Assembly (NCBI GenBank): GCA_014529385.2
Contig: CM043959.1
Coordinates: 47,929,928 to 47,993,927, forward strand
Source of the DNA: Adiantum capillus-veneris
Taxonomy: Eukaryota > Streptophyta > Polypodiopsida > Polypodiales > Pteridaceae
DNA: 64,000 bases
Direction of reading: 5' to 3'
Of this stretch, positions 11,162-21,636 are shown in pieces. The notes beneath the pieces were generated by a model. It was not told where the DNA came from and ran no database searches. It was given only the letters and a program-made list of their open reading frames with translations. Both the position numbers and the translations under genes were made by a program. Every line of letters starts with the position of its first letter. Within the stretch, counting starts at the first letter, position 1.

Positions 11162-11678
11162 CGTTTTTTTAAAAGGGAAAATTACCCAACTACCCCTCTA
11201 ATTTATGGAAATTCCCAAAATACTCCTCAAATTTTAAGAATTCCTAGAATATCTCCAATATTCAATATTTTGTCATAATTTCCCAAAATGCACTTCATGT
11301 ATTCCAAAATTCCCAAAATACCCCTAAATGTGAAATTAAATTTTTTCAAAGATAAAAAAATTTGTAGCTTTTCAGAAGTAGATTTATTTTCTATAAATAC
11401 AAGATGTTAAAACTAGAATTTGAGTTGGTTATGTAGGCCTTGCAGATGAATTGCTTCATTGTTTTTAGACACAACTGCCTTTTTTAACGAGGTAATTTGT
11501 GACAAATGACATGCTAAGCACTCAAAAATCGATCTCAATTGTCAAAAAGGGATAAAGGGTAGAAAATCTTAAACAATCTAGCCAAAATAGATAAAAGGCT
11601 ATTTTGGAAATTTGAGGGGTATTTTGGGAATTTCCACAAATTAGAGCGGTAATTTGGTAATTTTCTCTTAAAAAGAAC
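11162..11678. mobile_element. MITE-like unit with about 80-bp terminal inverted repeats
   Basis: The left end (about 11,162-11,240: GGGAAAATTACCCAACTACC, then GGAAATTCCCAAAATACTCC) matches, inverted, the right end (about 11,599-11,678) at roughly 80-85 percent by eye. The interior is AT-rich with further AATTCCCAAAATA repeats and no gene. Target duplication not clear. Confidence 0.6.
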
Positions 11679-14600
11679 TTCAAGCAGACTAGAGACCTGT
11701 TGTAGCATGCGGTGCGACAGGCAAAGAAAGCAACACCATAGGCATATATTCCAATTGTGTGCCTCTTTGGAAAACAATGGCAAGGTGGCATGATGTTGAG
11801 GTGTTTACAAAGGGTGACAGTACAGGGACACTTTCAATGTGATGGCGAGCAATGGGAGGGATTTTTTTTTCCATGATAGAAGGAACTGAGGCATTGGATT
11901 GTAACCATAGATGTCAGACAGTGTATAGAAGAAGCAACTATGCTCCTACGTTGGTTGCTCTTCTTTATGTCCTGCTCCAAAGGATCTTGGCAAGCTTTGG
12001 AAGCTTTAAATTTCCATTATGTGAGTGAGGCAGGCGTGGATATCCTATGACCTTACTCACAGTGTAGGAACTTTAAAGAAATTGTTTCTTTAGGAGGTTC
12101 TTGAATAGCATTGTAGTCTTATGAGATTGTGTGTTAACTTTTGCGCAAAATCTATGTACCAAATTTTTGGTGGGCTATTTTTAAGACGAGGCTAGGTATG
12201 CCACGTGGAATTGAATTATAATGTTTTGAGTATGAAGATATAGCTTGCTTGTGTCTCGAGTATTCAATTTTCATAATGGTTCTATAATCTCATTTTTTGT
12301 CAATTAAGTGTTACATTTGTGGTAGTGAAAGTAATGTGCATGGCATAATATTTTGCTTTCACCATTGTTGTTCTTGTATCAATTTGCTCGGATTTATCTT
12401 CACTCGGTTTTTTTTTCTCGATGATTAGAAACTCCCTGTAGCATAGACCTTTGTTGCCTTCTAGAAAATACATCCATGGTGCACGGGCTTGTTCAGGCTC
12501 ATGAAATGTTTGAATGCATGTAAGCAGCATTCTGTAGATTTTACAAAGCATTGCACATGAGAGGTCATGGAGGCTCTTCACCATATATTCTTTTGCTAGT
12601 CCCTGCTCTGGAGCTGGTAGTCTTGGGTAATTTATCCATGTGGGCCTCTTCTTCTTCAATGCATCGTGTGCCTACCATGTCCGTATCCTTGGTACATGGT
12701 AGAATGTAGGGTCCTTTTGTATGGCTGCAGGTGCTCTTCTGAATAGAATTAGGTATCTAATATTCTTATTCAACCAGTTATTTCTCCATTTGGGGTGGAT
12801 ATCATCTGAGCCTTCTGTCTGCATATCCTTGTAAAGTCTTTCCTTAACCTGCAGTAGCTCCACCTTTATCAATGGGTAGGTTAGTGATTGCTGATGTCAT
12901 TGAGCATTGATTTGTTTGAGTGAGCTGAGCTACATTTACTGAGTGGAGAACTCTCAACTCCCAATTCATTGCTGCTTTTCATTCAGCATGTGCTTCTTGG
13001 ACAATCTGCTCTTTTAGTGCATCTTCCTTAGCTTTAGAAAGCTGGACCATTGGCATTTCCTTGGCTTCAATGATTGGTACTTGAAACTTTGATTCTCCTG
13101 CTAGGCCTTTTGACGGCTGTGTTTCCATATCAGCAAAAGAGACAAATGGTATGTCTATGCAGTGGCTGTTTAGAGGTTCGCGCCTTCTCCTGAGTTTCTT
13201 TATGTCCCCTCTCTTAGCAGTTGATTGGCTCTCTTCAATTCTTCTATTTCCTTGAGAAATTGCTCTTCTCTTTGTACCCGTATTCCATGCAAGGTCTCAT
13301 CTTTGTGTTTGTTCCCAGTTTCAGCTCAAGTTCAAGGTCTTTGTTCCTCTTTTCTAAAGCCTTATAGACTTCCTTTGTTCCCTTCATCGAGGCTACACTG
13401 TGGTTTTCTCTTATCTGTCTTAGAAATGCGGCTTGATCATTGATTCGTTGCTCGGAGTACTACAAGGAGGCATTAGCTACATCTACCTGCACTTGGATCT
13501 TTTTTATTGATAGAGTAGTGGATAAAAGTTCATTGGTTACTTCTATCAGTTGTTGATCTTTGCTTTTGCATACATCAAACAACTTTGTCGTGAGCTCTTC
13601 CATTTCTTTCTACTATTTATCCCTGGCGATTTGGTGTTGTTCTGCTTCATTTTTCAACTTTTAAATCTTCCTTTGAAGATCTTCAATGATGCTCATTCTG
13701 TCATCTAGCTCTCCTTGTAGAGCATCAATGACTTGTTCCAGCTCTTTAGCCTTGGCACTACAGCTAAGTGATGATGTTCTCATCTTGTCTGTCATCAGTT
13801 ACATTTGCTTTGCATACTCATTTACCTGCATGATCACTTCATCTGTGGTTTCCCAATCTTCAGGTTCTACTTGGGGCTGCTTACAAGTTTCAACAATTTT
13901 GATTTGCGGCTCTTTTGATGGTGCAACAGCTTCTTCTTGTGGCTTTGAAGGTTTGACTGATTCTTCTTGAGGCTTTGTATCTAGCTCAATTGGTTCTTCT
14001 TGAGGCTTCATGGATTCCTCAGTTGCTTTTGCTTGAGTTGTTGTAGAAGGTCCAACTTCAGTTTTATTTAATTCCTTGGGATGTTCAAGTGTGCCTGTTC
14101 TTGTTTCTCAGGCTCTTTTCCCCTTGTGTCCTCGCCTTCATTGGATTTAGCTGTTGGTGAAGGTGTTGGACTTGGCAGGGGCTGCTCTTCTTGTTTTGTA
14201 GTTGGTGAAGAGGGTCTTGGAGACATCTCTCCTTGTTCAGGATGTTACTCACTTTGTTGTGCAACTTTTGATTACCTTTATTGCTCAGCCTCTTCTTCCT
14301 TTTCTTACCTTTGAGCTTCCAGAGCTTCATTAATTTTCAATGCTTCAGCTTCAACATACATCCACTCCAGTAAATCCTTTGGATCCTGTAGAACCTTCTT
14401 TGCAGGGTTCTTGGTCCTTAGACCCTTGACCTCCCTTGGGATCCATTTCTTAAGGTTTGCACCTGCAGCTTGGTGGCTTCTTTTGTATGATTGTTTCTAT
14501 CTTTCAAACCTTGCCCTTTTGTGTTGAGGTTCCTCTTGATGAGCTGCCACTTCTTTCTTCTTCATTGCTTCCCTCCTTGCCCTTGTTTCTTCATTCTCAA

Positions 14601-15527
14601 ATCTTTCCCTACTGTGGGCTTCATGGGAACTTTCTGCAGATTCCTCATCTGTTTTATATAGTCTTTTTGTTGATCTAGTGGTTCATAGAGAAGGTTGAGC
14701 TGAAATGATCCATGTGTTTTGATCTAGGGTTGGTAGCAAGTTTTTGTCCATTCCAAAAGCATGATATGCTAGTATTGTTAGTACTTTTGGAGCACCCCAA
14801 TATGTGATCTTTGCTCTTTCTTCGTGCCCTTCAGTGTTGTAAGAACGTAGTGATCTATTGCTTGCATGGTTGTTGACTTCAATACTTGAATAAAAATAGT
14901 CACAAATGCATGGTTTGGAGTTGTGTACTATGGCGGTCTCTTTGAGAGGAAGTGGAAATGTTGATGGTAGAGGCAAGGTGGATCCTCCACTTGCCTTAGG
15001 ATGAGATCAGAGAAGGTGGCAGCAATAGTATCCTTGGTAAAAGTACATGCTGTTTTCCTATCCCTGGCCCTTTTTAGTGATACCTTCTATTGGTAGCCCA
15101 AGTGCCTCGGCCACTATGTCTTTGGTGATCACCACTTCAAATTTTTGCCCCTGCTCATCCATGACTTGAGGAGATCTGTCTTCTTTAATTATGGACAAAA
15201 ATTCATAGGCTCTTTGGAAATCCACTCCACACATGGATTGTGGTTGTAGAAATCGTGAAGTTCGTGTCTTCTGTTGGCGTCTTTAATGTCTAGCTTTGCA
15301 GCTACATCATGAACCTCCTTAGGTAGCATTTGTAACTCTACTTGGTGTGCTTCTTCACTCTTGAATCTGCTAGTGAAGACCATTGTGTTGTTTTCTCTGA
15401 GCTTCTCTTTAGACAGGTAGGTTGCCTTTGTCGTCTTCATTGAGCTCAAATCTAACTGGTATAGTGGCAATTCTTGAAGCTTATCTTTTTGAGACATCCT
15501 TTTCTTTGTCTTCTCAGCCGCTTGCAT

Positions 15528-16745
15528 TGCACCTATTAAGGGAATACAATGTCAAAGTTAGAAAATTTCACGGATTTTTCTATGAAATGACCAGAATCTG
15601 AATTGCTAGCAAATGATGTCCATTTTGCTTCAAATCAATTTTGGAGCATGCATAGATGCATAAGAACATGCAAAGATCAAAATCATGCAATCCAAGCAAA
15701 ATTTGCAACTAAAGTAAATAATCGCCATTATTAACACAGCTGGGAAATTTTTCCAACTTTGTACATTTTTGACATCAGAGGCTTGAAACATATGGCATTT
15801 AGGCAGTGTGGTCTCATTTGAGTGCACTGGGTGAAAATGGTGTCAGATTTAGGGTTTTAGACTCTGAAACAATAGATATAAGAGATTTTTAGTTTTGGGG
15901 TTCCAAACTTGCTCAAACTTGATTAGTGGGCTTGAGACATCATGTTCTTTGGTCCCACAAGGTCAAAGTTGCAAATTGCATCCATTTTGATAAAAAAGTA
16001 AATAATCACGATTACTTTTCATCATTTTTTGTTGCAACTTGGTTCTAGGTATGATGTAGAGTCTGTGTATGAGATATGGGGTGACTTGGATCAAAAAATA
16101 TGATAGTTAACTCAAAAATTGGATTGAAAAGACATTGGTACGTTTTTTGACAAATTCAGAGGTTTTCTTGATCATTTTGGCTCATACTTGACATGTGGCA
16201 TGTAATAGGTGTGTACAAGTGATAGGTGAAGTGAAGAGATCAATTTCAAGCCAAACAAATACAAAAGTAAATAATCTTGATTATTTACAACAGTCACTTT
16301 TTCTACAAGAATTCACAATTTGATGACCTAAACATCTTTAGTACATCTAAAACAAGTCCTATAATGAATTTGGTAAAGTTTGGTCGTGTCGACGTCACTT
16401 TGTGCTCTTGTCGAATCTGAAATCACCAATTTTTGTGACTACTTGGCATTTAGAGTTTTTTAGTCACTTTTGAAGCTACAGACTTGTCCGCTACATAGTC
16501 CTCATGCTACTCATCCAATTTTGGCCCAAACAGAGTCAGTTGGATTTAATATGTCAAATTTGACCCTTTGTAGTCTTCGATCTGTATTCCGCTATTAGAG
16601 AGCTTGCCTGGACTATTTCCATGATACCATCTAGGTACATTGTGTATGGACCTCCTCTATAAGCTCCTTGTGGAGTCAGAATCAAATTCTAGCATGTGGC
16701 AAAAACCTAGAATATTTACTTGGGACCTCCTTGACCCCTGCCCAG
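15528..16745 (-). other. Spacer before ORF3 in A1, with phased palindromes and acceptor-like site
   Basis: Non-coding. Palindromes with arms GTAAATAATC and GATTATTTAC (or close variants) begin at 15,714, 15,998 and 16,267: spacing 284 and 269 bp, nearly the same period as in B1 but with a different motif. Just before ORF3 the minus strand has CTAAC (15,557-15,561) and CCCTTAATAG ending at 15,533, six bases from the ATG. Compared with A2, about 1.04 kb of the pol-proximal part is missing, with the join near 16,745. Confidence 0.65.
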
Positions 16746-17003
16746 AGAAGATAAATGCTCCTTTTTCCTCCAAACCCATCTTGTGTGAGGTTCCCTGCTC
16801 AAAGATTATTTTCTTTGGGTCATTAGATTTGGAACCTTCTTTGGTACGGTTCTTGGGCCCCCAAATTTGAGACGACTTGTCCTTGATTTGTGCTTTTGGT
16901 ACCCAAATTTGCCTGACTTCTTGCATGCTAGTTGTAGTATTTTCTTATCTAGAGGATGAAGAAGATTGATTACTTTGTGTTTCTTTTGTGGGTAACCACT
17001 TTT
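16746..17003 (-). other. Pol-proximal tail, no credible gene (A1)
   Basis: Minus-strand sequence matching 43,018-43,260 of A2. It is a decayed continuation of the PR2 frame (GCPKxHHLP-like, FEQGTSHKMG) with stops. It probably encoded the end of the pol polyprotein. Confidence 0.4.
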
Positions 17004-17441
17004 TCATTCCTCTTTGCTTGGTGAAATTGGAATGATGAGTTGTCCTCCTTTAGGTGATAGCTTGAGTTGGTTGGTGTCCAAATATGGTACTTCCTTGTAC
17101 GTCCGCATCCATGAGATTCCAAGAATCATTGTTTCATTCATGTGTTCATCTGGAAAACATACAAATCGATGAGTGCATGAACATCCATGTACTATCACAT
17201 TCAAGTTGAGGACTCCCAATGCCAGTGTTGGGTTTCTGTTGCATCCTTTGATAACCGATATTCCCGATGCTAAAGACTGATTCGTTGCTTTTTTGTACGT
17301 GGAATAATTGACTGCATATATTCGAGCTAGTGTATCGACCAATGCATTTGTGCTATGATTGTTTAGTTGTACTTTGATGCAAAGGCCCATTCCATCTAAC
17401 CATTCATCATCCGTTGACTCTTCATCCTCCTCCATTCCCAT
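17004..17441 (-). pseudogene. Post-integrase retropepsin-like domain (PR2), A1
   Basis: 145 open codons: DEWLDGMGLCIKVQLNNHST, then ALVDTLARIYAVNYSTYKKA at the active-site position, then hydrophobic strands and MILGISWM, the distal retropepsin motif. The usual D-T/S-G triad reads D-T-L, so catalysis is unlikely in this copy. A2 has D-T-Q at the same place (CTA versus CAA codon), so the Gly may already have been lost in their common ancestor. Lies directly after integrase. Confidence 0.75.
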
Positions 17442-18700
17442 AATCGTTCATCTAGTTCCAAAGTGCTGATGGGAATAGGTGTTTGTTGATTTTGAAAGCA
17501 TCTTTCCTTGTGAGTACCCATAGTTAAGCTTCCTCTTGGGCTTCATCAATAACCTTCTATCCTTTTATCTTTCTTTGCTTTGCTGCATGCCATCTTTTCT
17601 AATAAAGAATTGTTAAGTGAAAAATTGTACTTCTTCAAGCGACATCCACTAATCCAATTAGCCATTGGTTCACCATCTAGAGTGAACAACTTAACTGCTC
17701 CACTTGGAGATATATCTTCAATATTAAATGGTTCATTTCCCTATTTCTTAAACTTGGGAATGTGTTCCTTAAGGGAGTAGACTAAAATTAAGTCCCCTTT
17801 TTTGAAGATTTTTGTGACTAGATGGGAATTTGAAAATTAATTTTGTTTTCACTTTTGTGCATAGATGTGACCTACAGCTGTTAGTCTTTTCTCATCGAGC
17901 TTTTCTAAATATTCAAACCTTTCTAACAATTCATGTCCGGTCCACTCAAGATCCTTAGCTACCCTTAGTGTCGACAATAGAAATTCTAGCAGTAGTATGG
18001 CATCAAGACCATAAACAAGGTTGAAGGGTGTAGCATTTAAATCTATCTTGAATGAAACTCTATAAGCCAATAGAGTGGCATGTAGATTCATTTCCCAATC
18101 AGTTCATCCTAAACTAACCTTTTTAGTCAATACCAAGCTAAGAATTCTATTTGTGTGCTTAGCTTTGGTCCATTTGCTTGTGGATGATAAGGAGAAGATT
18201 TGTTATGGATGGCCAAAATTCATTTAGGAGATACTCAATTACCTCATTGAGAAAATAAGTTCCCCTATCACTAGCAATTTTTGTTGGTAGTCCATATCTT
18301 GTGAATACATTTCATACAAGAATGCGGCTGTGGTTCTAGCATCATTCTTTCTAGTTGCCTTAGCCTTTGCCCACTTGGTCAAATAGTCTGTAGTTACAGT
18401 TATACATTGAGCTTGAGTTCTATAAGAAGGTGGTTGTATTGGCCCAACAAAATCTATGCCCCATTTTGCAAACGCTCTAGCCCGCATCATTGGTCTTAAA
18501 GGTGTGCTATCTACCCGGGTTGGAATTTTAGCTCTTTGACATACATCACCCCTTCGAACATATTCTTTGGCATCTGCAAAAAGTGTGGGCCACTATATGC
18601 CTACCATTAAAATTTCTCTAGCGGTGGTTTCATTTGAAAAGTGACCTCTAACTAATCGTGCATGTTCTTGTTATAGAATGGGTATATATGTGTCTTGATT
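17442..18700 (-). pseudogene. Integrase (second H2C2, core, C-terminal domain), A1
   Basis: Minus-strand order: H2C2 zinc-binding module (about 18,540-18,690; RGHFSNETTAREILM and C..C pair), rve core with AKWGIDFVGPIQPPSYRTQA (18,239-18,490), a frameshift before the SDRGT block, loss of the catalytic Glu context near 18,165-18,185, then LRVAKDLEWTGHELLERFEY (17,849-18,091) and the ISGC-type C-terminal segment near 17,630. Clearly inactive. It belongs to the same family as A2 and is close to B1. Confidence 0.9.
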
Positions 18701-19286
18701 TGCAAAAAGATGCAAATGTTGATCCTTTCCTCTTTGATACAATTGGTTTCCAATAAGAGCATAGTCTCTTGCTTCAGTTTCAATTGCTCTTTGGCGGTGT
18801 TTACTCATATCCTCAGGAAATGTTCGGCTTGATAAGTAAGTAACTAGGTAGTTACTCCACTTAGGAACGAGTGTTATTTGGAACAATGTCACATGAGGTA
18901 TGGGTGTTTCTTTCTGTCACTAAGGACTTATTTTTACAAAATGAGTGAACATGACTCCTCATGGTTGGCCAAAATACTCCAAGTCTCAAGATTCTCTGCA
19001 TAGTTTGGTCTTCCACAAAGTGAAGTCCTACTATGGTAATATGTGCTTGGCTTAGGTATTGGAATTTCTCCTCAGGATTAATACACAAAAGCAGTATTCC
19101 ATCTTAATATGTTTTGTAAATCTTTTCAACTAGTAATTGATATATAGCCAATTACTCAATTAATCCGGGTGCAATAGGAAGTGGTATTTGCTAATCCACT
19201 TGAGCTATGGTCATCAATGAAACCATTTTTTTTTACCATCGGGGTATCACTTTCACAAAGAACAGATATGCATCTAGTAGATCAGA
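18701..19286 (-). pseudogene. Extra H2C2 zinc-binding module plus linker, A1
   Basis: Upstream of the normal integrase zinc finger there is a second, related module: SQAHITIVGLHFVEDQTMQ, then GVFWPTMRSHVHSF (18,861-19,088), with the same H-x6-H spacing as QAHAGLVGGHF in A2. It is followed by a linker (YLSSRTFPEDMSKHRQRAIE; 18,671-18,892) leading to the second module. At about 19,286 the sequence changes abruptly to RT of another element. Confidence 0.65.
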
Positions 19287-19714
19287 CGTTGTGTAAAACG
19301 CGGTCTTTAGGATATCTTCATCCACTATCCTTAGTTGATGATAGCCACTTTTAAGGTCAATCGTATTAAAGTAGGTAGAGCGTTGTAGCTTATCAAACAT
19401 ATCTTCTACTTGAGGCACATGAAATCTGTTTTTGATAGTGTAGTATGGTTTGGTGCTCAATAGTCCACACACATGCGGTATGTACCATCTTTCTTTTGCA
19501 CTAAAAGAAAAAGGGAGAGGAGATAGGCCTCACCATCCCTTTGTCAACAAATTCTTGTACTTGTCTCATGATCTCCTCTTGTTGAGCTTGAGAAACTTGA
19601 TGAGGAGGCTTGTTAGGCGGTGAGCTTCCTGGAAGGATCTCAATGCGATGGTCATCATACCCTTGTTTTGGAGGTAAGTCCATAGGGATATCATCGATGA
19701 ACACATCTTGGGAA
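19287..19714 (-). pseudogene. Chromovirus RT N-terminal part (C2), truncated
   Basis: PGSSPPNKPPHQVSQAQQEE, DKGMVRPISSPFF, KNRFHVPQVEDMFDKLQ and DLKSGYHQLRI are RT blocks close to those of element C. RT stops at ...LKTAFYTTSD, where it is fused to A1 sequence. The 5' part of the same element continues beyond the LTR element inserted at 19,720. Confidence 0.85.
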
Positions 19715-19719
19715 GATTA

Positions 19720-20195
19720 TGTTATAGAATTGACATTTTACTATTATTGCAGCTGACAGGTGGAAAAGACTAGACCCAGCTTGGCCTATGCAAATGTATT
19801 TGTATATCATGTACATTTTATTATTCAAGTGCTCTTTTATGAGCTTTGGCCATTTATGACCGGCCGGCCAGTTTGTAACCAATTTGACCATTCAAGAAAT
19901 CTATAAAACAAATACGTGCAAGAGGGAAATGGTCACTCTTGCACGGGGGGAGATTGCACCCAGTGTCTGTGTACTTCTTCTCTTCTTTCCCCTCTTCTCT
20001 CTCGTCGTGCCGGCATAGCACTCCGCTCTAGGAGGTGCGCCTGCACGTGCTCGCTTACTCTCTCCCGCTCTCTGTCTCTCTCTGTTCGTGATTATGCATC
20101 TATGTGGTTGCCAGGTATGTAGATTAGTTTGTTTATGGTTTGTAGTATGCTATTTAAGATATTTTGCAGGGAAATCCATGCCTCTAGCTGTAGCA
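19720..20195 (+). repeat. 5' LTR of the LARD-like element
   Basis: TGTTATAGAATTGAC to GCTGTAGCA. Contains CTATAAAA at 19,901-19,908 and, just downstream, a 10-bp stem-loop (CGTGCAAGAG / CTCTTGCACG, 19,915-19,945), placed where the RNA 5' end would be. Confidence 0.92.
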
Positions 20196-20196
20196 G

Positions 20197-20208
20197 TGGT
20201 ATCAAAGC
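20197..20208 (+). other. Primer-binding site of the LARD-like element
   Basis: TGGTATCAAAGC, one base after the LTR; one mismatch to the standard initiator tRNA-Met complement TGGTATCAGAGC. Confidence 0.85.
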
Positions 20209-21165
20209 ACAGGCTATGCTCTTGGCTAGGACCAGCAATCGTGGACGTGAAGGATCACCTCCTAGGAACATAGATCTGTGCAATTACACACCCAAGATAA
20301 GTGCACTTATCGAATTCATTTTTATTTTTACCATGTCTTCTTATCCCTCCTTGATATTACTCGTTACTTGTAAATCGTGGGATATCTTAACGTTAATCCT
20401 TCATTAATTTGTAATTAGTGAAAATAATCAAGATAAGTTATAGGAATCATGATGTTTTTATACTGAGCAAAATCTTAAAATTGCTCATTTCTCAATTAGC
20501 ACTCGATAAATATTGATATAACTTGTTATTACAATAGCAGGTTGCACGTGAGACTAGAGATTATTAAAAATCATACTTCATTAAATCGAAGATGTGTTTA
20601 AGACAAGAAAGGACTCTTTATATCGAAAGAGGCTGGTTAATTTTTGCAGTAGAAGAATAGGAATCATCACAAATTTTGTCAAAGGCACTCTCCGACTTCA
20701 TATCAAGGCCGATTACTCACGAGAGAATGGGGAGATTACGACCCACAACATCAAGACTATTGGGGGCGGCCACAATTGCACTCACTGAAGTGACATAGGA
20801 CAACAAGCCTGCCCCACCTTGAAGCTTCCATAGCATAGGTGTGCAGCCCACTAATTTTATATTTGGAAAAAAAAAAAAAAACAAAACAGCCTGACACAGA
20901 TGTTGAGAGGCGGTAGTGAGATAGTACGCTGCGTATGGAAGAGGCACTAGATGATGGCATTGGGCAGCATGAGATTGATGGCAGTATTCTCTCTTTGTGT
21001 AATTTGGTCGACTTCTACCAACTCTCTGACTCTCTCTCGGCCAACTACAATAGGCTGCGCAGCCCCCACACACATACAACCATGCACCCACCGTTAGCAA
21101 TTGTCAACCCTCTCTCACACCCACCATCAACTAATCAAACTTTACGACAACGCAACAGTCTTAGT

Positions 21166-21168
<3 letters not shown>

Positions 21169-21241
<73 letters not shown>
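21169..21241. repeat. (CT)n microsatellite, about 72 bp
   Basis: Uninterrupted TC/CT dinucleotide run inside the LARD-like element. Confidence 0.98.
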
Positions 21242-21242
<1 letters not shown>

Positions 21243-21548
21243 CTTCGTTTGCTGTTGGCGCCAGTACCCCACCTGATCTCTCTCTATCTCTTCCTCTTCT
21301 CCCACTCACTGTAGCTGCCATGCAGTCCTCTTGCGATTTACAGCTGTGTAACCTCTCTTTTTCTATCCCTCTGTCATCAAATTGCAGCCCAACCACCAGG
21401 TCGCCAACCACTCTCATGCAGATGCCACCAACCATACCCACCAGCCCTTGCTTACGACCACAACGTTTTTGTATGCATAGCTAGTGTCTCCTTTGCTGAT
21501 GGATACACACGCACTCACCCAAAGCGGGCATGCAGATGACAGTCAAAA

Positions 21549-21550
<2 letters not shown>

Positions 21551-21633
<83 letters not shown>
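21551..21633. repeat. (CT)n microsatellite, about 82 bp
   Basis: Second uninterrupted CT run, 310 bp after the first. Confidence 0.98.

Positions 21634-21636
<3 letters not shown>

Larger units (their letters stand above)
9604..12437. mobile_element. 2.8-kb insertion flanked by 10-bp direct repeats
   Basis: Absent from A2, whose ORF3 reads straight across this point (LCYNLSGQPLEEVLY). The flanks GTAGCATAGA at 9,594-9,603 and 12,438-12,447 look like a 9-10 bp target-site duplication, a length typical of Mutator-like elements. I found no convincing terminal inverted repeats, so class assignment is open. On the minus strand at about 9,620-10,210 a protein-like frame with a few stops (LPDFEYRLKCITALSLMMNG; ARSQTLKNPLALLQFTLS) may be a captured gene fragment; I do not recognise it. 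The insert also contains a perfect 27-bp inverted repeat and a MITE-like unit. Confidence 0.6.
9251..15527 (-). pseudogene. ORF3 of A1: coiled-coil protein, split by an insertion
   Basis: Homologous to B1 ORF3 and nearly collinear with A2 ORF3. It starts at ATG 15,527 (MQAAEKTKKRMSQKDKLQ). Segments seen in order: N-terminal domain (FSDLILRQVEDP, YHQHFHFLSKRPP; about 14,900-15,520); Lys/Gln-rich linker with KPQEE-type repeats (about 13,800-14,010); coiled coil (about 13,100-13,800); C-terminal domain with PTWINYPRLPAPEQ (12,300-12,659) and, beyond the 9,604-12,437 insertion, EEVLYSFYTRYMFLPSR (9,450-9,641) and FGPLISNLKLRFVGYSAIE (9,274-9,477). It is broken by many stops. Without the insert it would span about 1,100 codons. 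It ends just before the PPT, the env position of other elements, but I see no clear membrane segment or signal peptide. Family unrecognised. Confidence 0.6.

Noticed and set aside
9604-12437. The 2.8-kb block as original sequence lost from A2 by repeat-mediated deletion
   Set aside because: A2 ORF3 reads continuously across the site, and A1 protein segments on both sides match that continuous sequence, so insertion into A1 is the simpler reading.
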